32,819 nt of DNA, taken from Planctomycetia bacterium (lineage in GTDB: Bacteria; Planctomycetota; UBA8108; UBA1146). The notes under the pieces were generated by a model. The model was not told the DNA's origin, did no database searches, and worked only from the letters and a program-made list of their open reading frames with translations. The stretch is from positions 1,456 to 34,274 of the forward strand of contig JAAXJX010000022.1 in NCBI GenBank assembly GCA_012269595.1, written 5' to 3'. Below, in pieces: positions 1 through 8,600 of the stretch (positions are counted from its first letter, which is position 1; every line of letters begins with the position of its first letter). Position numbers and translations under genes: made by a program.

Positions 1-201
1 AAGCAGGCAGCCCAGAAAAAAGCTGCTGAGAAGAAGTCTGCCGACAAGAAGAAGTCCTTGAAGAAGGACGCCAGATCAAAGGACTCGAAAAAGAAGCAGA
101 ACCGGAAAAAGGGTAGCGGTGCGGTCAAAAAGGCCGAATCGGGCAGTTCCCTCGAAATCCGGGTCCGTGAGCTCACCGGATTGGGAGTTCCCGTCTTTTA
201 G
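1..201 (+). CDS. C-terminal end of an unidentified Lys/Ala-rich protein (5' end outside window)
   Basis: An open frame enters from the window edge in frame 1 and ends at TAG 199-201, giving 66 visible residues. The first 45 or so are very rich in Lys, Ala, Ser and Asp, with repeated KK doublets as in histone-H1-like or disordered nucleic-acid-binding tails. The last 16 residues switch to an ordinary mixed sequence (LEIRVRELTGLGVPVF). The frame is credible because a strong intrinsic terminator follows 86 bases later and the composition is coherent to the stop. The domain that would identify the protein lies upstream of the window, so no function is assigned. A DNA- or RNA-binding role is only a guess from the basic tail. 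Confidence 0.6.
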   Translation, partial: KQAAQKKAAEKKSADKKKSLKKDARSKDSKKKQNRKKGSGAVKKAESGSSLEIRVRELTGLGVPVF

Positions 202-585
202 CCAAAATGAGAATACAGTTGCAGCCTCATTGACGAGATTTCGTGTGAGAAGCGGGTCCCACATGAGAATTTCAGGTTGTAATTTTGGCCTCCTCCGGAC
301 GGTCCGGGGGAGGCTTCTTTTTTATATAAGTCTATAATTTTTAATGATTTATGGGTTTTTCCAGGAGTGGTCCAGTCGCTCCCCCAGGTTCTTTTTGGAG
401 GTCTACAGGGATTTTTTTCAAAAAGTTCTCAAGTAGACTTCAGCCACAGCCGATGACGAAGGTACGCATGAATCTCTCACCAGGATTCAATCCCGGGTCA
501 ATCCCCAAGGGAAGCGTCGCCAGCAGGGCTTCGAGACACCCTGTCAGTCGTTATTCTCACAGTCTCGGAGGGAAAGCAGGGATGG
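202..585. other. 384-bp intergenic stretch, terminator then AT-rich leader
   Basis: Apart from the terminator at 288-327, this region has an AT-rich patch at 315-360 with a perfect TATAAT at 333-338, but no convincing -35 box at the right distance. A reading frame from 351 to 605 exists, but it has no ribosome binding site, runs into the next gene in another frame and resembles no known protein, so it is not called. The promoter for the gene at 586 must lie here. Confidence 0.5.
288..327 (+). terminator. Rho-independent terminator after the Lys-rich gene
   Basis: An 11-bp stem pairs 288-298 (GCCTCCTCCGG) with 304-314 (CCGGGGGAGGC), with one G-U pair and a 5-nt loop (ACGGT). The tail TTCTTTTTTATAT follows at once. 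It lies 87 nt past the stop at 201 and separates that gene from everything downstream. Confidence 0.9.
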
Positions 586-963
586 ATGAGCACCGATCAA
601 ATTGAAGGTGTCGGCAGTACAGGGGAATTCGACGGAGTGGAAGGCCCGGATCGTACGGCCGAACCCAGTGGGCCAAATGGCCCTGAGGGCCCGGATGGGC
701 CTGATGTCGCCGGAGCAGCAGGAGAAGCGAATGGTCCTGAGGAGAGCGGCAATTCGGGGGAAGTTTCACGCCCGAAAGATTCTGTAGAGGGACCATCGGA
801 AGAAGCACGGCTTCTCGACAAGATTCACGGAATGGGCGAGCAACCATCTCCTGTGAGTGACAAGTCGGAGCAGCGTATCGCCGAGATGTCAGAGGGGTTC
901 AAGCCCGGCGATGCCGAGGCCCTGAAAGAGATGATCTCCAATCTGCTGAATGAGAAAATCTAG
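586..963 (+). CDS. Small acidic protein with collagen-like Gly-Pro-X triplets, function unknown
   Basis: 125 residues. The start ATG has a good Shine-Dalgarno (GGAGGG at about 568-573) and the gene ends at its own terminator (1002-1032), so it is probably expressed. Residues 1-75 are low complexity and strongly acidic, rich in Gly, Pro, Glu and Asp, with four consecutive GPx triplets (GPN GPE GPD GPD) at about 29-40 and more scattered GP pairs. Residues 76-125 look like a normal folded or helical segment, ending in a Leu/Ile-containing amphipathic helix (EALKEMISNLLNEKI). There is no signal peptide or membrane segment. Collagen-like repeats in bacteria usually form extended or trimeric rods, but four triplets are too few to claim that. 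I do not recognise the family. Confidence 0.6.
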   Translation: MSTDQIEGVGSTGEFDGVEGPDRTAEPSGPNGPEGPDGPDVAGAAGEANGPEESGNSGEVSRPKDSVEGPSEEARLLDKIHGMGEQPSPVSDKSEQRIAEMSEGFKPGDAEALKEMISNLLNEKI

Positions 964-1001
964 GACACACAGGTGATCCCCCATTGAATTCAGAAGAAAT
1001 C

Positions 1002-1032
1002 GACCCCGCTCGTTGGAGCGGGGTCTTTTTTT
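1002..1032 (+). terminator. Rho-independent terminator after the GPx-repeat gene
   Basis: A perfect 10-bp stem pairs 1002-1011 (GACCCCGCTC) with 1016-1025 (GAGCGGGGTC). It has a GTTG loop and is followed by seven T. It shows that the next gene cannot start at the TTG near 984, although that frame is open; its real start is at 1131. Confidence 0.95.
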
Positions 1033-1130
1033 GTCATCCTGGGGATCAGTGCGGCATTGCATACTTCATTTCTGAGGTATTAGATGTGCCTTCGCAAACT
1101 GTGACCAGAGCATTATTGGGGGAGAGAACG

Positions 1131-1502
1131 ATGGCCGAGAACCAGGAAAATGAAGCGTCAGATGCTGCAGAAGCAGAGACTCCGATTACCTTCGATGATT
1201 TCACCAAAGTCGAGTTGAGGACCGCAAAGGTTCTCGAAGTTGAGCCCCATCCGAAGGCGGATCGACTGTGGCTGCTGAAAATTGATGGCGGAGACGAGCA
1301 ACGTCAAATTGTTGCCGGTGTCCGTTCTCACTACACAGCAGATGAACTTTTGGGGAAGACGATTGTTGTTGTCTGGAATTTGCAACCCGCCACGATTCGT
1401 GGAGTCGAATCGAAAGGGATGTTGCTTGCGGTTCAGGACGGAGAAGTGGTTCGTCTTCTGGGGCCGGATGGAAAAGTGTCACCCGGCTGTCGAGTCGGAT
1501 AG
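1131..1502 (+). CDS. tRNA-binding domain protein (MetRS C-terminal domain / Trbp111 / CsaA-like)
   Basis: 123 residues from ATG 1131, preceded by GGGGGAGAG. After an acidic, Ala/Glu-rich lead of about 28 residues comes a complete OB-fold tRNA-binding domain: the DFTKVELRTAKVLEVEPHPKADRL segment (continuing into LWLLKIDGG), QIVAGVRSHY, GKTIVVVWNLQPATIRGVESKGMLLA, and the closing PGCRVG. Free-standing copies of this domain bind the corner of tRNA or act as a dimerising beta subunit of methionyl-tRNA synthetase. Such a copy is often split from the synthetase gene, which is not in the window. It lies 14 nt upstream of recN, probably in the same transcript. The frame is open upstream to 984, but that would include the terminator stem, so the longer start is rejected. 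Confidence 0.85.
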   Translation: MAENQENEASDAAEAETPITFDDFTKVELRTAKVLEVEPHPKADRLWLLKIDGGDEQRQIVAGVRSHYTADELLGKTIVVVWNLQPATIRGVESKGMLLAVQDGEVVRLLGPDGKVSPGCRVG

Positions 1503-1516
1503 GGGGACTGTTAGCC

Positions 1517-3211
1517 GTGCTGGTTCATCTTTCAGTGGAAGATCTGGGGTTGATCGAACGGATCGAATTCGATCCGGGTCAGGGGCTTCATGTCCTCACC
1601 GGCGAGACCGGAGTGGGCAAATCGATGTTGCTTGCTTCAATGCAAATGTTGCGAGGTGAAAGAACCCGAAACGACATGATTCGGCGTGGAGCGGATAGGG
1701 CTGTCGTACGTGGAATCTTTTCTCTGAATGAGTCCCTCGCCGAAAAAGTGGGCGAGCTTCTGGGGATCTCCATCGAGGATGGAGAATTGATCATCGAACG
1801 GGAGATATCCCGGGAAGGTCGCAGCCGCTGCCGGATCGATGGTCGTGAATCTACTGCCAAGGTGCTGAGAAGTATTGCTCCTTTGTTGATCGAAGTCGTC
1901 GGTCAGGGGCAGGCCTTGACCCTGCTCAAATCAGACATTCAGCTCGACCTTCTCGATCGCTTTGGTGGTCTGGTACCGATGCGACAGGCACATGCGGTTG
2001 CATGGCATGAAGCCAGGGAGCTGGAAGAACGCATTCACTCTCTGGAAGAAAATCATCGCGAGCGCAGGGATCGGGCTCTTTTTCTGGAACACGTCATTCA
2101 GGAGCTGGAAGAGGCGCAGCTGGAGAATGGCCAGCGTGCTTCTCTGGAGCAGGAACTGGAACTTCTGGAAGAACGGGATCGGGTCCTGGCGACAATTTCC
2201 AAAGCCAGGGGGAGCATTCTCGAAAATGACGGCGGAGTTCTCGACACTCTTGGAGTCACCGAACGGGAGTTGCAGGGATTCGAGGCTTTGCATCCCGGGA
2301 TTGCCAGTCTGCGGGAAGCCAGTCTCCATTCACGAACCCTGCTCGAAGAAGCAATGCGTGAAGTTTCGGTGCTGGAGTCCGATCTCGATATGGATCCGGT
2401 GGCTCTCGATCGCAAACGGCGGCGTTTGGATGCCATCGTCACTCTTGAAGAAAAGTTTCATCGCACCGAAGAAAATTTGATCCGGTATCTCGAAGAGTGC
2501 CGGGAAGAGTTGTCGAAGATCTCAGGGGATTCGGAAGAGTTGCCCCAATTGCGAGAAGGTCTCGAAAGGTGCATCGAGAGTCTCCAGAGTGGTGCACAGG
2601 AGCTGTCTCAGGCTCGGCTCAAGGTGATCGAACGATTGACCGGTGATTGCGCCCTTGAATTACAGGATCTTGGTCTGGAAAAGGCGAGACTGACAGGGTT
2701 GCTCGAGCCGTTGTCGGAAAAGGACAGTTGGAAGGGCATGAACGAATCGGGTCTTGATCGTTTTCAGATCTGTTTCAGTGCCAACCCCGGTGAGCCTGTT
2801 CAACCTCTTTCACAAGTGGCAAGTGGTGGTGAGCTTTCAAGGGTGATGCTGGCACTGCAGAAGACCCTCGCTTCTGTCTCCGGTACAGGCACTCTCGTAT
2901 TTGACGAAATCGACAGCAATGTCGGTGGGCGCATGGGTTTTGCCATCGGTCGCAAGCTTCGCGAAATTGGCGAAAGCCATCAGGTGATGTGTGTCACCCA
3001 TCTTCCTCAGGTCGCTTGCCATGGCAGTCGGCAGCATCGGGTTTTGAAGTCGGTGGAATCGGGAGTGACCCGCACCTCTCTTCAGGAGTTGACGGAAGAG
3101 GAACGCGTTAAAGAAATCGCTTCCATGCTCAGGGGTGACCGTGCGACCACACGTTCTCTGGATGAAGCCCGGGAGATGCTCTCCGAAGCGGAATCACTGG
3201 AGAACGCTTGA
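1517..3211 (+). CDS. recN: DNA repair protein RecN
   Basis: 564 residues, close to the usual 550-560. It is an SMC-like cytoplasmic ATPase that acts early in double-strand-break repair. The GTG start follows GGGGG at 1502-1506. Walker A is GETGVGKS at residues 29-36. A long Glu/Arg/Leu-rich coiled-coil arm occupies roughly 150-390, the ABC signature SGGELSRVMLAL lies near 435-447, and Walker B (TLVFDEIDSNVGG) follows. The sequence MCVTHLPQVA, typical of RecN after Walker B, is present. All catalytic motifs are intact. It overlaps the next gene by four bases (TTGA) and is likely co-transcribed with the tRNA-binding protein and the isomerase. Confidence 0.97.
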   Translation: MLVHLSVEDLGLIERIEFDPGQGLHVLTGETGVGKSMLLASMQMLRGERTRNDMIRRGADRAVVRGIFSLNESLAEKVGELLGISIEDGELIIEREISREGRSRCRIDGRESTAKVLRSIAPLLIEVVGQGQALTLLKSDIQLDLLDRFGGLVPMRQAHAVAWHEARELEERIHSLEENHRERRDRALFLEHVIQELEEAQLENGQRASLEQELELLEERDRVLATISKARGSILENDGGVLDTLGVTERELQGFEALHPGIASLREASLHSRTLLEEAMREVSVLESDLDMDPVALDRKRRRLDAIVTLEEKFHRTEENLIRYLEECREELSKISGDSEELPQLREGLERCIESLQSGAQELSQARLKVIERLTGDCALELQDLGLEKARLTGLLEPLSEKDSWKGMNESGLDRFQICFSANPGEPVQPLSQVASGGELSRVMLALQKTLASVSGTGTLVFDEIDSNVGGRMGFAIGRKLREIGESHQVMCVTHLPQVACHGSRQHRVLKSVESGVTRTSLQELTEEERVKEIASMLRGDRATTRSLDEAREMLSEAESLENA

Positions 3212-4227
3212 GTAACCGGGTCGAGCCGATGCTGACACTGTCCTCTGTGGCAATTGAGAAGCCATGGGGTGGGACCCGTCTCAAAACATTTTTCCCGGAG
3301 CAGAATCTGCCATCAGACAAGTTTGGTGAACTTTGGCTGGTTTCGACAGTCGGTGAAGAACATTGCCATTCGAAGATTGTCGGGGGTGATCATTCGGGAC
3401 TGACTCTTCGGGAATGTCTTTTCAGGAACCCCGAGAGGATTCTTGGGAAGAGTCTCGCACAGCAGCTGCCAGCCGGTGATTTTCCGCTGCTCTTCAAATG
3501 GATTGATGCCTGTGAAGATCTTTCAGTTCAGGTGCATCCCGATGACTCGCTCGCCCGGAAATTGGGTTTGGGTGAGAATGGCAAGGAAGAAACCTGGATG
3601 ATTCTGGAAGCCGAATCCGGGGCCACCGTTCGTGCAGGATTTTCCAGTGGTTGGAATATAACGCGCCTCGCAGATGCGGTCACTGCTGGAGAAGACATAT
3701 CTGAATCCCTTCTGCGGTACCCGGTGCAAAAGGGGGATCTTCTTCACATCCCCCCGGGCACCGTTCACTCCATAGGAGGAGGAGTTCTACTTGCAGAGAT
3801 TCAGCAGCCGAGTGATGTCACCTTTCGTATTCACGATGGAGAAACACTCGGGCTGGATGGTCAACCTCGGGAGTTGCACCTCGATATGGCTGTCAAAACC
3901 TCGGCTACCGGGTCGCCTCAATATTGCGAGGAGAAAGAACTCTCCCGAAATGTCTGGCACCAGCGAGTGACCCCTGTTGCTTATCAGATCACCGAACTCC
4001 ATGGCGAGTGGAACGGGCCGGTACCACTTCCGGCGGAGGGGTGCTCCATCTTCACTTGCCTCTCTGGAGAGGCTTCGCTGGGCACCGGGATTGAGGGTGG
4101 GCAGGAAATTCTCAGGGCGGGTGATGTCCGCCTGATTCTGCCGGGAACGACTTCTCTCAGCCTCAAGACTGGGGGAGAGGGGTGGTTTGCGCTGTTTTCC
4201 CCAAGAAGCGGCCTCGTTGACCGCTGA
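3208..4227 (+). CDS. manA: Mannose-6-phosphate isomerase, class I type
   Basis: 339 residues. It interconverts mannose-6-phosphate and fructose-6-phosphate in the cytoplasm, feeding GDP-mannose and polysaccharide synthesis or mannose use. It is a cupin enzyme: zinc-ligand motif QVHPDD at residues 108-113, GKEETWMIL at about 125-133, then GTVHSIGGGVLLAEIQQPSD with the further His and the Gln/Ser of the active site. It is short like the Bacillus-type proteins (about 315), without the extra domain of enterobacterial ManA. TTG 3208 overlaps the recN stop and has GGAG five bases upstream. ATG 3229 is the alternative start. Context gives no clue to substrate preference beyond the family. Confidence 0.9.
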   Translation: MSNRVEPMLTLSSVAIEKPWGGTRLKTFFPEQNLPSDKFGELWLVSTVGEEHCHSKIVGGDHSGLTLRECLFRNPERILGKSLAQQLPAGDFPLLFKWIDACEDLSVQVHPDDSLARKLGLGENGKEETWMILEAESGATVRAGFSSGWNITRLADAVTAGEDISESLLRYPVQKGDLLHIPPGTVHSIGGGVLLAEIQQPSDVTFRIHDGETLGLDGQPRELHLDMAVKTSATGSPQYCEEKELSRNVWHQRVTPVAYQITELHGEWNGPVPLPAEGCSIFTCLSGEASLGTGIEGGQEILRAGDVRLILPGTTSLSLKTGGEGWFALFSPRSGLVDR

Positions 4228-4272
4228 GCGGTGAGTGGCTACCATCACCGTTTACCCGGGGTTCACGGGGAA

Positions 4273-4302
4273 GGACCTTCAGCCTGTCCCGCTGCAAGGT
4301 CC
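4273..4302 (+). promoter_or_regulatory. Hairpin in the leader of the paired membrane-protein genes
   Basis: GGACCTT (4273-4279) pairs with AAGGTCC (4296-4302), continued by CAGC (4280-4283) with GCTG (4291-4294) and one bulged C, around a 7-nt loop. No T-tract follows, so it is not a standard terminator. It lies 37 nt before the ATG at 4340, in the 112-nt gap after manA. It could be an RNA-processing, attenuation or stability element. Confidence 0.4.
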
Positions 4303-4339
4303 ATGAAGAGCCCGGGATACCCAAGGAGGAGCAATCCCA

Positions 4340-4858
4340 ATGAACAGAGCCCGTCGGCGACCCCAGAGTGGGCGCACCGGGGGCGGCAACGACCGCGACC
4401 CCGATGAGAGACAGCCCTACCGCCCGCAACCGAAGAAGGGGGCACACCCCGCCGTTGTGGTGGTGACCCTGGTTCTTCTGGTGGGGACCGTTTCGATGTT
4501 TGCTTTCAGCTATATCAACCGTCCGACCGAACCGGTAAAGGTGATCGAGGAATCGACCAACGATAAAGAGTATCGGGCAATTCAGAAGGACATTCAGCGC
4601 TCCAACTCTCTCGCGAGAGAAGTGGTTCAAAACAGGAATGACTGGGAATCTAAAGAGTTTTCCAGAAAGTGGCAGAAGGCGATGGATTTCTCCAGTGCGA
4701 CGCAGCAAAAGTTGCGCGAGATGCTGGCTGAAGTTCGAAATGAGGACGGCACACTGCCGCCAGAATACTCCGGATACAACTCCGACTTCACCCGCATTCA
4801 GACGATCATCGGTGACTTGGCCAAAGTGGCACCGATGTTTACGGATGACGAGGAGTAG
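4340..4858 (+). CDS. Single-pass membrane protein of unknown function (first of a similar pair)
   Basis: 172 residues. The ATG is preceded by AAGGAGGAG, one of the best ribosome sites in the window. A basic, Arg/Gln/Pro/Gly-rich disordered cytoplasmic segment (1-36) is followed by a transmembrane helix at about 38-59. The C-terminal part, about 110 residues, is predicted extracytoplasmic, mostly helical and charged (two stretches at about 75-135), and ends in an acidic tail. The positive-inside rule places the N terminus in the cytoplasm. It is followed after 2 nt by a second gene of the same layout, so the two probably form one complex or share a localisation. No family recognised. Confidence 0.7.
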   Translation: MNRARRRPQSGRTGGGNDRDPDERQPYRPQPKKGAHPAVVVVTLVLLVGTVSMFAFSYINRPTEPVKVIEESTNDKEYRAIQKDIQRSNSLAREVVQNRNDWESKEFSRKWQKAMDFSSATQQKLREMLAEVRNEDGTLPPEYSGYNSDFTRIQTIIGDLAKVAPMFTDDEE

Positions 4859-4860
4859 TC

Positions 4861-5427
4861 TTGTCCCAACGCAGAACACCACGATCCGGGAAGCAGGCCC
4901 CCAGAGCCGCAGCACCTTCCAGGCAACCACAAAAGATCGTTCGCCCGGAAGAGGATGATGATATCGACATGGGTGATCTCATCGTGGGTCTCGTTGCTCT
5001 GGTGGGACTTCCGGTGGTGACTTTGGTGATTCTGTCATTTTTGGGAATGCCCTTCGGGGGGACTTCTGAAATGAACAGTCAGCAGGCGGATGTCTATCGG
5101 GGGCTCGACAAGCACGTTCCGCCGATGACCGATGGGGAAGCGGTCACGATTCTCAATCGTTCAAAGTTCTGGATTGACGACCGTGCCAAGGATTACATGA
5201 AGCGATCCAGGGCTACCGACGACAATTCCATCAAGAATTATTGGCAAGGTGCTGCCAAGAAAGTCCTTGGCAAGGCAGAGGCTGATCTGAAGCGCATACA
5301 AAATAACCTGCGCAAAGACCCGAATGCTTCTGTGCAAATTCTCGACAGCGCACAGCAGTACCTTCTGCAAATCGACACTCTTCAGGTGCAGATCCAACAG
5401 GAAGACCCTTTCCGCCAGGTCCGCTGA
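4861..5427 (+). CDS. Single-pass membrane protein of unknown function (second of a similar pair)
   Basis: 188 residues from TTG 4861, which has GAGGAG upstream inside the end of the preceding gene. The architecture matches its neighbour. The N terminus is basic, Arg/Pro/Ala-rich and disordered (1-29), followed by an acidic patch (EEDDDIDMGD, 30-39) and a transmembrane helix at about 40-63. An extracytoplasmic helical domain of about 120 residues carries regularly spaced Lys/Asp/Gln. The sequence similarity to the upstream protein is in layout and not obvious residue by residue, so they may be ancient paralogues or simply co-evolved partners. No catalytic motif is visible and no function is assigned. 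Confidence 0.7.
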   Translation: MSQRRTPRSGKQAPRAAAPSRQPQKIVRPEEDDDIDMGDLIVGLVALVGLPVVTLVILSFLGMPFGGTSEMNSQQADVYRGLDKHVPPMTDGEAVTILNRSKFWIDDRAKDYMKRSRATDDNSIKNYWQGAAKKVLGKAEADLKRIQNNLRKDPNASVQILDSAQQYLLQIDTLQVQIQQEDPFRQVR

Positions 5428-5582
5428 TTTGACCTCATCGGTGGATGGGCTTTTTTCCCGAAGTGCCTGAAATCCCCAATAACCCCCTCAGGTAAAGGAT
5501 CCGCCGACCGCAGCGGTCGAAATTCGTACCTCGTCGTATCCTTATCTGGGAACGGAAGACGCACCTCAAAAGCGCAAAAGAG

Positions 5583-5596
5583 CCCCGTTCCCGGGG
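5583..5596 (+). promoter_or_regulatory. Short GC hairpin overlapping the kinase gene ribosome binding site
   Basis: CCCCG (5583-5587) pairs perfectly with CGGGG (5592-5596) around a TTCC loop. The 3' arm is the purine run (GGGGAAG) that would serve as Shine-Dalgarno for ATG 5604. The stem could lower initiation of this very large protein. This is inferred from pairing alone. Confidence 0.35.
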
Positions 5597-5603
5597 AAGT
5601 GCG

Positions 5604-8600
5604 ATGGCTTCTGTGCAAGCCGGAGAATGCATCAACGGGCGCTATCGTATCCTCCGTCAACTCGGAGCCGGTGCGATGGGAACGGTATTTTTGTGTGAAG
5701 ATCTGACGCGTGTGAAACGCAAGGTCGCACTCAAGGTTCTGCGTTCCGATCGTCTCGAAGACTCCGAAGAATGGTCCAAGGTCGAATACGAAGCCCTGAC
5801 CCGGTTGCGCCATCCCAATCTTGCAAAAGTCTACGACTTCGGAAGAGTTCAGCAGAGCCATGACTGGTTCATCGTCAGTGAATTCATCCGTGGTGATGAT
5901 TTTCTTGCGGCTTCCACTTCATTTGAAGAGTCTGAATTCCTCGATGTTGTCGTTCAGATTTGTCGATCCCTCGAATACATCCATTCCCAGGGTTATGTCC
6001 ACTTTGACATCAAACCTGACAACATACTGGTTACCCGAACACGGCAGATGGGGACAGATCAATCCTCGAAGGTGATTCAGGATAATGTGGCCAATGGATC
6101 GACCGATCGTTGCCTGGGGCCACCGATTGCCAAATTGATCGACTTTGGTCTCGCAGAAAAAATCAGTGGGACCTTCGATTTCGCCATCAAGGGAACACTG
6201 CATTACGTCGCACCTGAGATTATCGACGGTGGAACCCCGGATCGTCGTGCGGACCTCTATTCCTTTGGAGTCTCCCTTTACCAGTTGATGACCGGGAGAT
6301 TGCCATTTGTTTCACCGGATGGAAAAGCGGTGGGACGAAATGACGGTCGTTGGCGTGACGAGATTCGAAAAGACCTTTCCGGCGAATCAGATTGGCTCAT
6401 CGAGATAATCGTTCGCCTGTTGGAGAAGGATCCCCAGGCAAGATTTGGCAGTGCCCGAGAGATCATCCAGGCGGTCAGTGCTGGAGCAGGTCGTCACTGG
6501 CAAGTGGAAACTGAAGAGACCCAGATCTCATATCTCTATTCAAATCGTCTGATCGGTCGGAGATTTGAACTGGAGCATTTGAGAGACGGAGTTGAGAGGG
6601 CTACGGGGATTGCTCTTCGGGAGGGATCGGAGATCCCGACTATCGATCGCAGCCAGCCGGTCCTTCTTGTCTCTGGTGAGATCGGTATTGGCAAGAGCCG
6701 GCTGTTGGATGAATTCTCCCACCACTTGAAGCTGAGAGAAATCCCCGTTTTCACGGGGCACTGCATTGAGGCATGCCAGGAAGCGTATCAACCTTTCCGA
6801 ACCATTCTCGAGCAGATGGCCCTTTCAACAGGACTCGATTCGGATGCATATCAGGAGCATGCCTCACTGCTTCAAAGAATCTGTCAGAAGTTGCCGGGGT
6901 CGAAAGCAGATTTCTCGCAATCCCCAGATCCCATCGGTTTCCAATTCATAGACCAACTCGCACGATTCATGGAAGAGTGTTCACGGGACAAACCATGCGT
7001 CCTGGTGTTGAATAATTTGCATTGGGCTGATGATCCGACTGTCGCACTTTTACAAAGGCTCGTCGAAAGAGTTCGTCACGAAGATTCAGGAAGTCGTTTA
7101 CTGATCGTATTGACGATGCGCGATGACGATCATCGATCCAAACCCCTGTTGGAATTTCTCGAAGACAATTCTGAAGCGAGGTCGCTGGATGAACTGAATC
7201 TCAAGCGATTTGGCCGTCCTCAGATTGCAGAGCTGATTCAACATGTTTTGCAAATTGATGCAGTGCCATCGACCTTCCTCGATCGCCTGGAGGAGCGCAC
7301 AGCAGGGAATCCCCTTTTCATCGTTGAAATGCTCAAAGTGTTACAGGAAGAGGGGATCATTCATCGTGATTCCGAGGGCTGGAGCATTCGTGGCGGTGGA
7401 GAACTCTCAAGGGTGGAATTGCCGGTGGGGATTCACCAGGTATTGCATCGTCGTATTCGGGTTCTCAATGGAGGAACACGAAGCCTGCTGAGGCTGCTGG
7501 CACTCTATGGTCGCCCCGCACCTGTGAAACTGCTCGACTCTGTGGAGGGTTTGGGCGAATCGCTGCGCGACGACCTGAGGGAGCTGGACTCCAGAGGAAT
7601 GGTATCCAGAAGTCTGGAGACCGGCAGACCGACTTACTCGATTCCCCAGCCCAAACTTCAGGAAATCATTCTCCGTGACTTGCCTCCCGCAGAAGAGAGA
7701 CGTCTTCATGGTTTGTTGGCAGACAGCCTCGCTGCATTTCATGAAGAGGATCTGTCTCCCGTCCATGAAGAACTCGCATTCCATTACCAGCGATCCGACG
7801 ATCCAGGGAAAGCGATGAAACATCTCCTCGCTGCGGGGGAGGCTTTGCAGAAGATCCATGCACACGAAAAAGCACTGGAGCACTTCCAACAGGGTTTGCA
7901 AAGGTTGCAATCAGTAGAGGACCAACCCCTCGAGTATTTGGCGATCCGTGAAAAGATCGGTGATACCGCGATTGCCCTGGGTCAATTGGATCTGGCCCGA
8001 GAATCGTTCCAGCGGATGGAATCACACTCAGTCGAACGTGAGTTGCGATGCAGTGAAACAGATCTCTATCGCATCCGAGCATTGAGAAAATTGGGAAAGA
8101 TAGAAGAGATCGTGGGGGATTACCCTGCAGCACTACGGTGGCTGAGGGAATCTGCGGACATGGTGGTGAGACTCGATCCCGAAGACAATCATCGTGAGCA
8201 GTTGCGAGTACTTGGATCTCTGGCGTGGATTCAGCATTGTACCGGTGACCATGAGAAGGCACTCAGTATCAGTGCTGAAGGTCTCGCACTGATGGAGGAA
8301 GATGATTCGAGTGCTGAGAAGGCACAATTTCTGACCACGATCGGTCATGCTTCCCATTGCAGGGGCGAGTACGACCAGGCCATCGATTTTCAAAACCGGG
8401 CTCTGGAAATTCATGAGGGGCTCGAGGATTCTGCGGGTATTCGACGCACGATGAATGCCCTGAGTGGTGCGAAACTGGCTGCAGGTCATATCGACGAAGC
8501 ACTCGATCTGATTGATCAGGTTTTGAAGTCGTCTGAAGAAACCGGTGACAAGGCTGGGCATGCGATGTGCCTCCACCAGCATGCGGCAGCTCTGTTACGG

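Noticed and set aside
351-605. 84-codon plus-strand frame in the intergenic region
   Set aside because: No ribosome site, no recognisable sequence, and it overlaps the better-supported gene at 586 in another frame.
984-1130. N-terminal extension of the tRNA-binding protein
   Set aside because: It would place a perfect intrinsic terminator inside the coding sequence; ATG 1131 has a much better ribosome site.
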